The notes beneath the pieces were generated by a model. It saw only the letters and a program-made list of their open reading frames with translations, did no database searches and was not told the origin of the DNA. DNA of 64,000 nt from Gnetum montanum (Eukaryota > Streptophyta > Gnetopsida > Gnetales > Gnetaceae), in NCBI GenBank assembly GCA_015680685.1, contig MNCI01033474.1, positions 554,009-618,008 of the forward strand, written 5' to 3'. Each line of letters opens with the position of its first letter. Position 1 is the first letter of the stretch. The position numbers and the translations under genes are program-made. Positions 36,516-49,100 of this stretch are shown here, one piece after another.

Positions 36516-37710
36516 AAACTGGCATAGAACGTCCTTGGGCTACGCCATCAAACTAGAATCCATGGATCATCCTTGGATCATGATGTTAAACTAGCATAAT
36601 AGCTCGTCCACTATGACATTAAACTGGCATACAGTAATCTGCTAGGACTCTAAACTAGCACTTCATGATCTACCAGGACTTTAAACTAGGTTCATGCACT
36701 TGTAGCATCATCACCTCCCACCATTCTACTAATCTTTTAGAGCACCTTCCATCAGTGTGGCTTTTGGAGGACTTGTAGGATTATCGTCCTCACACTTTCA
36801 CTAGCTTCTTGAGGACTTGCAATTGGTGCAACGTTTGATGCATTTGTAGCATCTTTGCATCTAGCACTTGTAGCATCTTCACATTTGACATTTGCATTTT
36901 CATGTCATGTTGTGTGGTTTTCTTGTTTTCTTAGAGTTATGTTAGCAAGAAAAAGCCTTAGAGGTAGTCATACAGAGATGCATCTCATTGTAGCACCAAG
37001 TCACCACATCACTTCGATGTGCATGATTGGATTGGTTAAGCCACTTAAGAGTGCACATCCCCATCATCCCATTATAGCCTATGCACATCCACTCCTTCAT
37101 CCCAATAGCCTCTCATCCCCCACATACTCACAATTGCACATCCCTCTAATGCATAGGCCCTATGATGGATATGGCATCCTCCTCACATCAATCATAGAAC
37201 ACATGACAAATGTAATGCAACTGGTCTCGTGGGGAGCCTTTGTTGGTTGGTTAAGGCCAAAATAGATGTAAAGTAACTCATCCTATGAAGGAAACACCTA
37301 TCTTGTAGATTCAAAGGCCCACACCTTGTAGCTAGCATTTAGCAGTAACCCAAATCAAATGGGGGTTCACCTCATAGCAAAGTAAAGAAAAAGAAAAAAG
37401 AAAATAAAAAAGTAAAAAATGAAAAAATAAAAGAATAGGGAAAAGCACATCCCCAAGCAAATTGACAATGCTACAACTTCATAACTAGCTTAGCCTTAGA
37501 TCAACTTTGACTCTCTCATGAGTACTTCGATGAGAGGTCAAAATTTTAGGAGCAAGCCACTTCATGTCATGATCACCATTAATCATGCTGACTTCACATA
37601 TTACATTAGGATACACTGTTTACATTTTATTTCCTTTACTTGCATTTCATATTCCTAGCACATTGCCTACACACTTTACTCCAGCATATTCTTATTCATA
37701 ACACTCTTTT
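36516..37710 (+). other. Element D 3' internal region
   Basis: The tandem repeat (TTAAACTAGCATA and variants) continues to about 36690, then ACTTGTAGCATC recurs at 36700-36880. A 136-codon frame at 36855-37265 has no recognised domain. An A/G-rich tract lies at 37385-37440. The sequence from there to 37710 has no counterpart in the 5' LTR, so the 3' LTR has lost or replaced its first 230 or so bases. Confidence 0.5.
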
Positions 37711-39256
37711 CTGCAACTTTGGCTAAGTGTAAGAACGATGACACAAGTTGTAGAAATTTTTTTAAGTGTTTTTCTATGCTCTCATTCTCCCTGCTACACT
37801 CTAGAGCATAGTCAGCATAGCATGCACTTTAGTGCCTAGTTTGCATGGATGTCAAGGCAAAAGCTATCAATCTAGCTTAGTATGGAGAAGGCATTTGGCA
37901 AATTTTCTAACTCTTGAAGCTACCCCTCTTGCTATCCTCCTAAGGATAGTTGGTATAGCAAGAACAAGGACTACAATTTTTGCCAAATTTTTCTAAGTGT
38001 TCATGCTACACTTTATCCCTTCTTACTACACTCATGAGCATAGCAAGCATAGCAGCACTGGACTTCAATGTTTTGCATTTTTGCCTAACTATTGGGCTAT
38101 GCTCTAGAGCGTAGCAACATGGAATTGCCTCCAAAAGCTTCCAGAGCTTAGCACAGGCCTTCATTCCAGCTCCAGCACTCCTTCAGCAAGCAAGATCAAC
38201 AATTTGCATTTCTCCTACACTCCTCATTTGTCCCAAATTGTACTTACCTCTAGAGCATAGTGAGCATAGCAAGGGGTGAGCGTAGTGAGTGTAGCAACTA
38301 GAGTTAGAAAAGTTTTTGAACTTTTTCTAGTCACCTCTAGACTTAGAAATTTTTTTGAATTTTTCTTGTAGTCCCACCTACCACACTACCACATGGCACT
38401 TGATCCACATTTTGGGCTAACCTTAGCCCTATAAATACTCTTGTACCCCAACATTTTACGAATTGATATTTTGCACTTTCATTTGGCATTTTAGCATTTT
38501 GGCATCTTCATCCTTAGCTTCATGGGTGAACGAGACCCAAAGCACACAACATCGGTAGAGAGGCATAGCTGCATAGCATACTACATCATGGCCTGTTGCA
38601 ACCCTATACTGCACTGCATGGTACACTGCAGCCCCATTGCAACCTTGTAGAACATTGCGTGGTACACCATGGTGGCTAACCTGGTAGGCATGGTTCATCA
38701 CAGTAAGCACTAGACTTCATGGATTGACCCCACTGAGACTATGATTATGCTTTAATTATTCCTATTGTACATTGTGTACCTTTTGAGACCCTTTTGGAGT
38801 TAATTACACTTATATTTGGGGTGGTGTTTCATTTCTCTCTCATTTTCTAGCATTCTCTTGCATTTTTCTTGCGTCTTTTTGCATTTTTTCATGCATCATC
38901 ACACTATATTACACTTAGGCAGTAGTCTCCATGGGTTGACACCCTCATTTCAGTTAAAACCCTTGGCTACACTTGCCCCCATTCCATGGCTATGCTCTAC
39001 ACTTAGCACCGCGAAACATGACTTTAACAGTTAACACTATTTCACATTACTTGAATTTGCATTTTAGCTAGCCACGCCACCCCCCAGTTGTACCCACTAC
39101 CTTGGTTGCAATTGGGAAAGTCCCTATTTGATTGAAAAGATCATTTAGGGTACTTTACCTTTGTTTCCAACAAGGCCATCGTGCATAGATGGGGATAAGG
39201 CTGTGTATCCGTTGACCCCTTGGTGATTCCAACCACCAACATTTTTGGTCATTACA
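37711..39256 (+). repeat. Element D 3' LTR (5'-truncated relative to the other copy)
   Basis: It is collinear with 26857-28367 of the 5' LTR, including TTCTGCAACTTTGGCTAAG, the TCTAGAGCATAG units, ATAAATACTC and the final GGTCATTACA. Differences are spread over its length. Confidence 0.75.
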
Positions 39257-41080
39257 ATGATACTTGGGAGAGTGGTAGTGGTGATTTGAAGTAGAGGATG
39301 TAGAACTAGTTGAAGAAATAGGGTGTTAAACATAATATCCATACTGTTTCAATAGTTAGGAAGGATAGGGCTAATTTGGTGGTGGCCTACCCCACGACTA
39401 TGGTTATTGCCACTGTAGTTGATGACCATGTTGAGGCTAGTAATAAGTCCCCTCAGGATGGTACAATAAGTTGTGGGACTGTCTATAATTACCTTGTGGA
39501 AGAGGAAATCTCCCAAGCATATGCTTTTGCACAAACTTTGGATTTAAGGCACCTACTCAATACTCTCGTAGATGCAACAAGATTGGGCAATGGCCTTTCG
39601 GATGGTCATATATGTAGATGTCGCATCCATTATCTTCATCTATGGTTGAGTTTATAGCCTTACTTTCTTTAGCCATTTTTCCTGTTTACCAAAAAGTGTT
39701 CCTAGCTATTTCTTGGTTTTATTTTCTTTATGATTTCTTGGCTTGTTTTGCATGATCCTCTCCTTCACTATCTAAATGAGAGTTGTAACATTTTCATACA
39801 TTCATTTGGTCATCTTATGAAACTTTTCTTCAAGTACATTAATAGAATTTTGTATTAGCAAGGTTTGTTGTAGGATCACCTTATCGAAAGTGGTTTCTTT
39901 CTCCTTACCATAGATCTAGACCTCCTTCTATTGAAGAGTTGGGTCCCATTGATATTTTTTGACATTCTCCCATTTGCATCTTTTTCCTTCTTCTTTTGCT
40001 ACATGCTCTATTAGCTCTTTGATTTGATGGGCTTGGAGCTCATATAATTTCCCTAGGGCATACATCCCAAGGGTCTCCCTTGTTTCATTACGAAACCCAT
40101 ATATAATGTGGAAAAGTTACCTTTTCTAGGAGAAACCATGGCCTGGGCATCTATTTAGTAAGGCATAATATCTATCTAAGGTCATGTCAAAGGGTTCATG
40201 TTGTTCTTGCTTCCATTGTTGGATCTATCTCCTCATATTGAATGCCATCACATAGGTTTGGTATTTCTTGCTGAAAAGTTCTAGCATTGTAGATCATTGT
40301 CAATTTGAATTTGATCTCAATGATCTATACCACACTTCGACTCTATCAATTAGTGTCCTAGGAAAGTGCTTAAGCTTTTTCCATCCACTTTCAATGTTGT
40401 ATAAAGCATAGGAATCATGGAAGGCTTGTAAATAATGTTGCAAATCTAAATCATAGCCTCTTGCAAATTTAGGAATATTATTCATGTTAAGCTTAGGTAG
40501 ACAACTCTTTTTGTAATGTTATGAGATATCTTTACTACCTCTGTGATCTACATTAGGCTCTTAGTGGCCAACCAGGATTCATCGTTATCAAACATGTTAT
40601 GAGGAAAATTTCCTTCTCTATTCATTTAATTGTGATGATGTTGTCTATGTTCATAATGATGTCTTTGACTTTTCCCATGGGTTGGTTTCTAGTTCTTAGT
40701 TTGACCCTTTAGTCGAGCTCTATCTCTATACCTACATTCATCTTTGTCAGAACTAGACATTGAAGGAAAAGAGGAAGATGAGGAATTAGAAGAATTTCCA
40801 TGGCTTGTATGGTGTTTTTTGGGATCATTTGATTTATTGTCGCTGGGTTTTGGGGAGGTCATAGGCCTTGAAGCTTCCCCTAGTTTAGTACTTATGTCAT
40901 CTCCTCCAAGATTGTTTGCCTTAGGTGAATGTGGTCTTTTAGTATCATTAGGGTGGTCATGATCATAAGAAACCCTTGCATAAGGTTGGTCACTTCAATT
41001 TTCTTCATCATATATCTCGTTAGTTCTCCAATGAATGTGTTCGCTATACCGTGCATTGTCACTTCTGTGTAAGAGAGACA
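39257..41080 (-). pseudogene. Element A gag, 5' part
   Basis: The - strand ATG at 41080 opens a frame matching the start of element E gag (MSLLHRSDN, then HWRTNEIYDEEN and a stop). The core at 40485-40300 reads NIPKFARGYDLDLQHYLQAF and LIDRVEVWYRSL, an Athila-like gag capsid region. The zinc-knuckle position at about 39585-39625 reads CDIYIYDHPKGHC, where the second cysteine has become tyrosine. Sequence past SGNNHSRGV corresponds to E gag after 52200 and is then cut by element D. Confidence 0.75.
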
Positions 41081-41188
41081 TTGTCATTGGTTTATGGTGT
41101 GTGTGAGATAATATTTTTTGAAAGATATATCATTAATACCTTTTATAGCGATAGTGTATAATATAAATAATCTAGATAACTAGCACCA

Positions 41189-41206
41189 TCCCTAGCAACG
41201 GTGCCA
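41189..41206 (-). other. Element A primer-binding site (tRNA-Asp type)
   Basis: The - strand reads TGGCACCGTTGCTAGGGA. This is close to TGGCGCCGTTGCCGGGGA, the complement of plant tRNA-Asp used by Athila-like elements. It lies one base past the LTR end. Confidence 0.75.
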
Positions 41207-41207
41207 A

Positions 41208-42101
41208 TGATGAGCGACGAGGAACCTCCTATGCCCAACCATATAAATCACAAGCATTCACACATGATTTAGTCAAATTATATGGATGGGACTAGTTTTG
41301 GCATCTAAATCGTTATGCTTTGATCATAGTTCACTATCTTCCCACTTGGCCTAGTGGTAGCTTTGTTATGTATGGTTTAGTCCCATGTGAGGTGTATGAT
41401 GTTGTCTAATTCCACTTTGCTCCTAATGATGATAAAGAGGTAAATTGATTAAGCTAATGAAAAATGGAAAAAAAGATCTAAACTAGCCTATGTGCAATGA
41501 GTATCTACTCTTAAGCATTTGTATATGTCTTGGACTTCGTGAGACTACTTCTGGGATTGTCAAGTGTATGTCATTAGGTGTGCCAAATGATACACTTCCG
41601 AATCATTAAGTATCTACACTTAAACACTCATGATTAAGGCGTACACATTCCACTTAATAATAGGAATAGTAAATAACAATAAATGGAAATAGTTAACTAA
41701 AGAAAATGGTTAATAATTAATAATTAAAGGTAATAATAATCTAAGTGGATGCTGCAATGATGAAAGTAATCTTGATCTTTATTGCCAGTCATGTAACGTG
41801 TCCAAGTACGTCACACTTAAACAAAGGTGCCATATGATTACAAAGATCACATTGTGGGCATGCATTGGGAATAATAGGACTCTAAAAAATACAATCAAAG
41901 ATTGAAAACTAAAACTATCTTCCCTACATTATCATCCTCATGTGAAATCGTGAGCTCAAGTGCTATATTTATAGGTCAGCATATATCTTGAAACATTAGA
42001 TATCCGAAATTGCATTTGGGCTCTGACATCTGATACTTGATGTCAAGGCTCCAACATCGGATACCTAATGTTGGAGGACACACAAAAAATATAATTCATC
42101 C
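41208..42101 (-). repeat. Element A 5' LTR
   Basis: It is collinear with 23104-23999. The inner end is CTCATCA next to the primer-binding site; the outer end is worn (ATTCATCC on the + strand against ATTCATCA). Confidence 0.8.
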
Positions 42102-42118
42102 CTCTTTCTTTAAAAATG

Positions 42119-42270
42119 AGATGTTAGACTAATGGTAAGACTCTTGATTTGAAAGCTTTAAGTCATTGGTTTGATTCTGATGGTTAATGTTGAGCTATAA
42201 AGTTCTAATTGGACTATATATCTTGGGGTATACTTATATTACACTTATTTTGTAATTTCAACACCCCCAA
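42119..42270 (+). mobile_element. tRNA-derived SINE, copy S3
   Basis: The head TTAGACTAATGGTAAGACTC and the B box GGTTTGATTCTGATGG match S1 and S2. The body has TGGACTATATATCTTGGGG and the end TTTCAACACCCCCAAG. It starts about 18 bases beyond the right end of element A, in the same orientation as S2. Confidence 0.75.
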
Positions 42271-42856
42271 GCAAGTTTCTAAATTTGTTCTGAATGTAGT
42301 ATTTCATCAATATTATCAATACCTACTTTTGTAGCAATAATTGTAACATCCTAGTGTTTTGAATCGAGTATCTTATTGTTGTTATTTATTTTGTTATGCT
42401 TGGTTCTTTATTTTAAAGATTGTAAGTTAACATAATATGGTCTAATATTATACTTTATAATGAAGGGAATATCATTTGGAGTGATGGTATGGTACTTATT
42501 TCTCAAGTCAAAGACCTAGTTTTGAGCTTGGACACAATCACTTAAAGAGGCTAGGCTTTCAATCATCTACAAACCCTCTTAGGATCTTACTTAGTGAGAT
42601 GAGCATTGTGACTTTAGGTGATGATCCTTATTATATTGTATTATGACTAATGATATATGCTAGTGTATTCTAATGTCTTCTTATGCTTATGGTTGTGCAT
42701 CTTGAGATTTCAATCCTTGACTCCTTGTTTACATGTAATTGTGATACATTGATATTTTATGTATAATTGGTACATCATGGTATATTTTCTTATAAGCTTA
42801 TGTATAATGTCTCAGAATAACTTGTAATGTATTAATGAGATTTCACCCTTGGATGT
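42271..42856. other. AT-rich sequence before element F
   Basis: No gene or repeat is recognised. The last five bases, GATGT (42852-42856), are the left target duplication of element F. Confidence 0.5.
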
Positions 42857-43668
42857 TGATGAGCCATGATATTGGGGCTACAATATCAGATCCTACCAAG
42901 CGATATCGGACATTTGATATCGGGACCTATCTCATTGCCTATAAATAAGAGATGGGTGCACTTGGTTTGGTAGTTAGTTGTTAGTCCCTTACCCAAACTC
43001 TTGTAGTTTCTTCCTTTCAGAGTTAGAATTATTTCTGAGTGCCCATAATAGGAGTCATAAATCAAACAGATCTTTATTCGAGCATTGTGTACATGAGCAC
43101 ACCTTGTGTTTAGAAATAAAGACGAACTTTGTGATAAACCTTGTAGCATTTAGAATAGCTTATCTCTCACCCTTAATGCTATTTATAGTTCTTTAATTCT
43201 TTCATTAGCTAATTAATGTTGCTTTTATTGATTTGTTAATTTTCACAAGTAAGCACACTTAGTACGACCACTTCGAGCATGCGTGGAACACTTGGTAACC
43301 TAGTAACGATGAGTGTTTGGTAATCCTAGGAGTGTTACATTGGTTTAGGATGTGTATGGAAAGTGGGAGCGGATGCTAGTGTTAGGACTAGTTAGGACCT
43401 AGCTAATTAGTTAATTTAAATTAGTTATTCAATTAATTCACTTCTTCTCTCTTTAGCACCAGGACATAAAACATAAAAAGTATAAAAATCATATACCTCA
43501 AGTTAACCATACAATTGTGCCATATGAGTAAGCTTGGGAAGATAATGATTACCTAATCCATCCTTATTCTGTGAAGGTGCATAAGTAGTTAGTCCTTAGA
43601 GTTTGATCGAATCTTGCGTAATGCTTGTATTCGTATGGTTGAGCGTAGGGGTACCTCACCGCTCATCA
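42857..43668 (+). repeat. Element F 5' LTR
   Basis: It begins TGATGAGCCATGATATTGG and ends ACCGCTCATCA. GATATC occurs at 42901 and 42916, upstream of CTATAAATAAGAG at about 42940, the likely TATA box. Confidence 0.85.
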
Positions 43669-43669
43669 T

Positions 43670-43687
43670 TGGCGCCATTGCTGGGGA
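43670..43687 (+). other. Element F primer-binding site (tRNA-Asp)
   Basis: TGGCGCCATTGCTGGGGA differs at two positions from the complement of the plant tRNA-Asp 3' end, and lies one base past the LTR. Confidence 0.85.
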
Positions 43688-43813
43688 CTTTGTTGTTTGT
43701 GCACTAATTAGAACTTAGGAATCTTCCCATTTTTGGAATGAACCCTTAGGGTTGGTTATCTTAAAATTATTAGAAAAGAAAAGAGAAAAGTGTCACACAT
43801 TGAAGAATTAATC

Positions 43814-45693
43814 ATGTCTCCTTCTTCTTACGAGAGTGTTTCACCGCCTAGGCTTGACACAATGAACAATTGGAGGTGGAGTACACATGATGACCTACTA
43901 GTGCCCTAATAGTTTCATGTGGTATACGTTCATCCTGATGAGTATACACCAAAATTTACCTTTTCCTTCACTAGGATGAATAACTACGTTGGCGTGATTT
44001 AGAAGGTAACATAGTGATACCTCTTGATTGTTTAGTCCCAAGCATGCTTCTTTGTGCTCTCACATGAATTGGTATGCAGGACTTATAGGCAGAGTACATT
44101 GTGCATGAACATGACTTCAGAGAGTATCAACCCACAGAGGCACAACGTCAAAGAGACTTACAATAGGAGAGACATCATAAATCTATGAAGGGGAAGTGGT
44201 CGCAGGATGTCCTATATGTCATGGCTGAAAATGAGGGTGGTGAACCTACCTTAGGAGGTCTTCCACAAAATGATGTTCCTCCCATTGACTTCAGTCAAGG
44301 GGTTGTGTATTAGAATCTTCACTCAACTATCCATAACCCAGATTCTGGTACTGACCAACACAAAGGGTTTGAAAAAGAAACATGAATACATGACAAAGAT
44401 GAACATTCTGATCATAACGACGATCAAGGCTGTGACCACCAAAGAGAAGGTAGCATGCACCATCATGGTGATGGTCCTCCTTCCTCTTCACCTCCATCAT
44501 CTCCTTCCCCCTCTCTTTTAGGATCAAAATGTAGTCATAGAGGGAAAGACCCTGAGTATACTGGTAGGAAAAATAGGAATAATAGACAAAATAGTCAAGA
44601 AAGGGGATGAGGGCATTCTAGAGAAACACATTGTGAAAGGAGGGAGAGTAGGGAATAGCATAGGCATCATAGATGCCATAGAGAATATGATCACGATGAA
44701 CCCCTACTCGCTACCCAAAGTATGCTAGATATAACTGAGGCTGTTAGAATTTGAGCAAGGCACCAAAAAGACAACGGGATCAAAAGATCAAACATGAAAA
44801 ATATCTCACGATTTGAAGGGGGATACAATGCTAATCCTCAAAATTATTTATAAGAATTTCACGATGCATGTGCCTTGCAAAACATAGAAAACGAGTGACA
44901 AAAACTCAAGTTGTTTCCACAGACACTGTTCAAGGACGCGGAAAGCTGGTACTGATCCTTAGAATTGGAATCCATTTGCTGATGGAGTACCATGTTAGAA
45001 CTATTCAATGATAAGTATCAAATGTACTCCCGAGTGTCCAACCTATTGAAGCAAATCCAAGGATGGAAACAAGGAGGACATGAACCCTTGGATGCTGCCA
45101 TGGGCCAATATTATGCATTATTACATCATTGCCTTGGACATGGTTACTCATAGAGGGAACAACTATGGCATCTCATAGATGTACTTAGGCATGAAACATG
45201 AAGAATCCTTAAGACTTATGCCTAAGGAAGACTATTTGAGCTTAGATCCCATCAAGTACAAAGATTGTTGGAGCCAGTTGCCACGGAGGAAGGTGAGTTA
45301 AGAAAAAGAGAGGATGTAGAGGAATACAATAGAGATCCTTTCCTTCGAAAGAATGGAGTTAGATTTTATGAGGATGAGGAAGAGTCACCACTTGAAGAAA
45401 TGGTGAATATAAAAACTTTTTCCATTCAAAAACTTGCATTAGAAGTATCGGCAAAGGTGGACCAAATGTGGGACTCCCTAGATAATAGATTTCAAACTGT
45501 TCTCAAAATAGTAGAGGAGTCTAGGAAACTAGGTAGTGACCGAGAAAGGAGAAAAAAGAAAGAAATTAAATATGCACGTAACAAAGGTAAGGGAAAAGCT
45601 GCCATCATTGAAGAGGTTGTGGATTTGGATACAAACAATGATGGTGATGTGAGATATGTCAATATGACCATCCTAAGGGATGTTGCCCAGTAA
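43814..45693 (+). pseudogene. Element F gag
   Basis: An ATG at 43814 starts MSPSSYESVSPPRLD, and the frame is soon stopped. Later segments include ISRFEGGYNANPQNYL (capsid region, about 44805), LLKQIQGWKQGGHEPLDAAM and the last open stretch 45265-45693, rich in charged residues. The knuckle-like CQYDHPKGCC is present in a shifted frame near 45655. Most stops replace tryptophan or glutamine codons seen in G or E. Proline- and glutamine-rich sequence follows to about 46190. Confidence 0.75.
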
Positions 45694-46189
45694 TCTCACA
45701 TCTATAGGAGTCTGGGGTGTACACACTTAACCCATGATTAAACAGATAGCAAACACCCTGAAGGTTATCTTATCCTCAAGGTAGCCCAAGACAGTTCCAC
45801 CAACCCTTGATGTATTATCCAAGTGAAACACCACCACAACCAAATGAACAGTATCAACAGTGGAAACATCCACATTCATGGGGAATGCCACCACCACGTC
45901 AATAGTACCCTTACCATCAACTTGACCTGTATGGATACTACGTGTAGTAGATAATCTCTCCATGTAACTCTACTAGTTACATTACCTCTTAGTCTCACTA
46001 CCAAATCCATTAGTACTATAGAACTCCTTCTCCTAGAGGAGAGGTTTCACAAATGTACTATCCTTTTCATCTGACTACACCTATTCCACCCTTAGCCCCA
46101 TTACCGCCTGCTCTAGCTATGTAGGGTGAGCTTCCTGCCCAGCTACAACAATGTAATGCTACAAGGGCTATCAACCTTCAACCTACTAT

Positions 46190-49100
46190 TGGTTTAAACA
46201 ACTGTATAAAGAAGAGACCTTTCTTTAGAACCAACAGTCCAACTAAGTCCTTGCAACCACAAGTGGTCAATTCTCCAAACGCCTTACCAACATGAAAATC
46301 TTCAAAGTTTCCCTCGAACCAAAGACCACACTTAACACACATGGTCATGTTGACTCATGTAATCACTAATTGGACTAAAGTTGGATATCTTTCTAGGAAA
46401 TTCTATAATCCTAGAATTCCTCTTATATATTTACAAATTACTAGGAATGAACCTTGCAAAGCTTTTTTGGATTCAAGTTCTGGTGTTAACTTAATCTCTC
46501 AAGAAATGTACAAAGCCTAGAACCTACCTCCACTAAAAAAGAGTAACATACATTTAGAGTTGGCTGACCAGTCCACCACTATCCCATTATGACTAATGGA
46601 GGACATTGTCACCACTATTTATGGGTGGTCATAGCCAGTTGATTTTCTGATGGTTCAAGTCAACAACTGTAAGGGGACTTCCCAATCATAATGGGAAGAG
46701 CATGGCTAAGCACAATTGATACATGCCTAGGAATATGTGATCTTTCCCTAGAAATATTAAAGGAAAATACATTTGGAAAGATCGAGAAGAAGAAATTCTC
46801 ATGCATCGTATACAATGACATAGGGTGTAATTGTGTGTAGAAGTCATAGTTTGTACAACATTTAATTACCTACCTGCAACTAGTGTGCACCAATAATTAA
46901 CATACAAAGATGCCTATATGCAGTAGCCACAAGACAAGAAGGCACATAGTGGCTGGCAGCTGACCAAGAGAATGATTCAACTATATGCATGGAACCAACT
47001 GAGAGCTTAAGTTGCACCTACATTGATAGCATAGATACATTAGAGCAAGTCCATCGCCAACTTCCAAGTCTTGACATCGAAAATATTAATTGGAAAAAGT
47101 TGGAAATCCCTGATGAGTTCAAGTAAAATCCCCTTGAGTTAAAATTTTTGCCCATCGGTATGGAGTATACATTTCTTAAAAATGGAAAATCGGTAATCAT
47201 TAATGCTAAGCTCACTCCTCAATAAAAAGAAAGACTATTGAGAATGGTAAACAAATGGTCGAAAGCCTTTTCTTGGTCATATCTTGAATTAACTAGAATA
47301 GATCCTAGGATATGCCAACATAGAATTTACACTAAACACTCCATGAAACTCAATGACAACTGTAGAGGGGATTGAACCCAAAGCTTAAGCAAGTGGTTAA
47401 AGAAGAAATTGAACAACTTCTAAAAGCTAGGTTCATCTATCCCATTGCTGATAGTGAATGGGTTAGTCTGTTAGTCATTATGCCTAAAAAGGGAGGTAAA
47501 TGGAGGGTTTGTATAGACTTTAGGCTACTGAACAAGGAAACATTTAAAGACCACTTCCCATTGCCATTCATCAACCAAGTCTTAGATACCATTATAGGGC
47601 ATTGCTACTATAGTTTTCTGGATGGCTATAATGGATATAATCAAATTCAAATAGCACCAGAAGACCAAGCCAAAACTATGTTCACAAGTCCTTGGGGGAC
47701 ATTTGCATATAAGTAGATTTCGTTTGGCTTGTGTGATGCCCCAACAATGTTTCAACACTTGGTTCTAAGTATCTTTCATTAGCAAATAGGAAATGGTGTG
47801 GAGGTCTTTATGGATGATTTCTCCACCTATGGAGTGGACTTCGAACAAGCATTGGATTGATTAGAGCAAGTACTGAAATGATATGTAGAAATGAACGTAA
47901 GGCTCAATTGGAAAAAAAGCCATTTAATGGTCCAAGAAGGAATTGTATTAGGGCACAAGATTTTACAAATAGGGATATAAGTAGATCCTGAAAAGATTAA
48001 GGTCATCCATGGAATCACCTGGCAACCTGAAACTATAAAAGACATCCAATCATTCCTTGGACATACTAGCTATTATAGACACTTCATTAAGAACTTTTCA
48101 AGGATTGTGAAATCTTTGGTAGAACTAATGAAGAAGGAAGTACCTTTTGAATGGACCAAGGAATGTGAGCTAGCCTTCCAAACCTTAAAATAGAAGTTTG
48201 TAGAAACACGTATTCTACAAGCTCCTGACTGGTCCAAACTATTCCACATAATGATTGATGCATCCAACTTTTCCTTAGGAGCTACACTTACATAGTTAGA
48301 TGATTAAAAATGTCCCTATTACATCAACTGTGCAAGTTGAAGTATCGCTGGTGCATAACTCAATTACATCACAACAGAAAAAGAGTTAATGGCTGTGGTG
48401 TTTGCACTAGAAAAATTTAGGCACTATGTATTGGGTTATAAGATATTTGTACATATGGATGATAGTGAAATTTGGTTCCTAATGAATAAACCAATGGTGA
48501 GCCCTCGCATCATGTGATGGCTCTTGATCTTACAGGAGTTCGATCTTACGATGATCGATCATTAAGGCACCGAGAATGTTGTTGTTGATCATTTATCTCA
48601 GTTTTCTTGGGACAAGAAAGAGGATGAATATCCAATTTCTAACCATTTCCCTGATGAACTCCTCTTTGCAAGTATGATAAACAATCACTTACCCATTGAT
48701 ACAAATTGGTATAGTAGCATTCTCACTTATTTTTCTATACAAGAAACACCACAAGGGTTAGATGTTAAAAAGAAACAATAGTTTCTTCATTGAGCCAAAT
48801 ATTTCATGGAAATCAACAGACAAATTTATAAGGTATGTTTCAATGGCTTGGTTCGATGGTGTGTTCTTGATGTAGATCAATTGCAAGTTCTCTAAGATGC
48901 TCATGAGGGCCCTTGTGGGGGTCATTACTCAGGGAGATGAACAACCCTAAAAATATTGCTTGTAGGATATTATTGGCCTACATTGTTCTGGGATGTTCAT
49001 TATTTGGTCGAATCTTGCGAGTGCTACCAATGTGATGGGGGAATGACTGCTAGAATGGAGGGTCTGCAACAATGGATTCAACCTTTAGAACCCTTCGACA

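Larger units (their letters stand above)
26625..39256 (+). mobile_element. Element D: gag-protease Tat-like retrotransposon nested in A gag
   Basis: Direct LTR repeats at 26625-28367 and about 37711-39256 bound a + strand element; ATGGT (26620-26624) and ATGAT (39257-39261) form a near-perfect target duplication. The gag sequence of element A resumes on either side. A putative primer-binding site TGGTGCCAGAAAAAGGGC follows the 5' LTR; I do not assign the tRNA. Gag and a retropepsin are recognisable, but there is no reverse transcriptase, RNase H or integrase. The rest is tandem repeat and an A-rich tract near 37385-37440, where a polypurine tract would be expected. Insertion I (33115-36510) interrupts it. 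The LTRs have diverged by roughly one base in eight in the part compared. Confidence 0.75.
23104..42101 (-). mobile_element. Element A: gag-only Ty3/gypsy retrotransposon, host of element D
   Basis: LTRs of 896 bp (23104-23999) and 894 bp (41208-42101) are in the same - strand orientation with TGATGA...CTCATCA ends. The 5' LTR, on the right, is followed by a tRNA-Asp primer-binding site; the 3' LTR, on the left, is preceded by the polypurine tract CATGGGGGTA. CTCGT (23099-23103) and CTCTT (42102-42106) could be the worn target duplication. After removing nested element D the internal part is about 4.6 kb and holds gag and a 3' region but no reverse transcriptase or integrase. The LTRs differ at roughly one base in ten in the part compared, so the insertion is old. 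Confidence 0.8.

Noticed and set aside
36855-37265. 136-codon + strand frame in element D
   Set aside because: No domain recognised, and it lies in the repeat-rich 3' region; kept only as part of the region description.
26625-39256. CRISPR-like arrays among the tandem repeats of element D
   Set aside because: Units are directly adjacent with no unique spacers of constant length, in a plant nuclear retroelement.
40744-40962. 72-codon + strand frame
   Set aside because: Antisense of element A gag.
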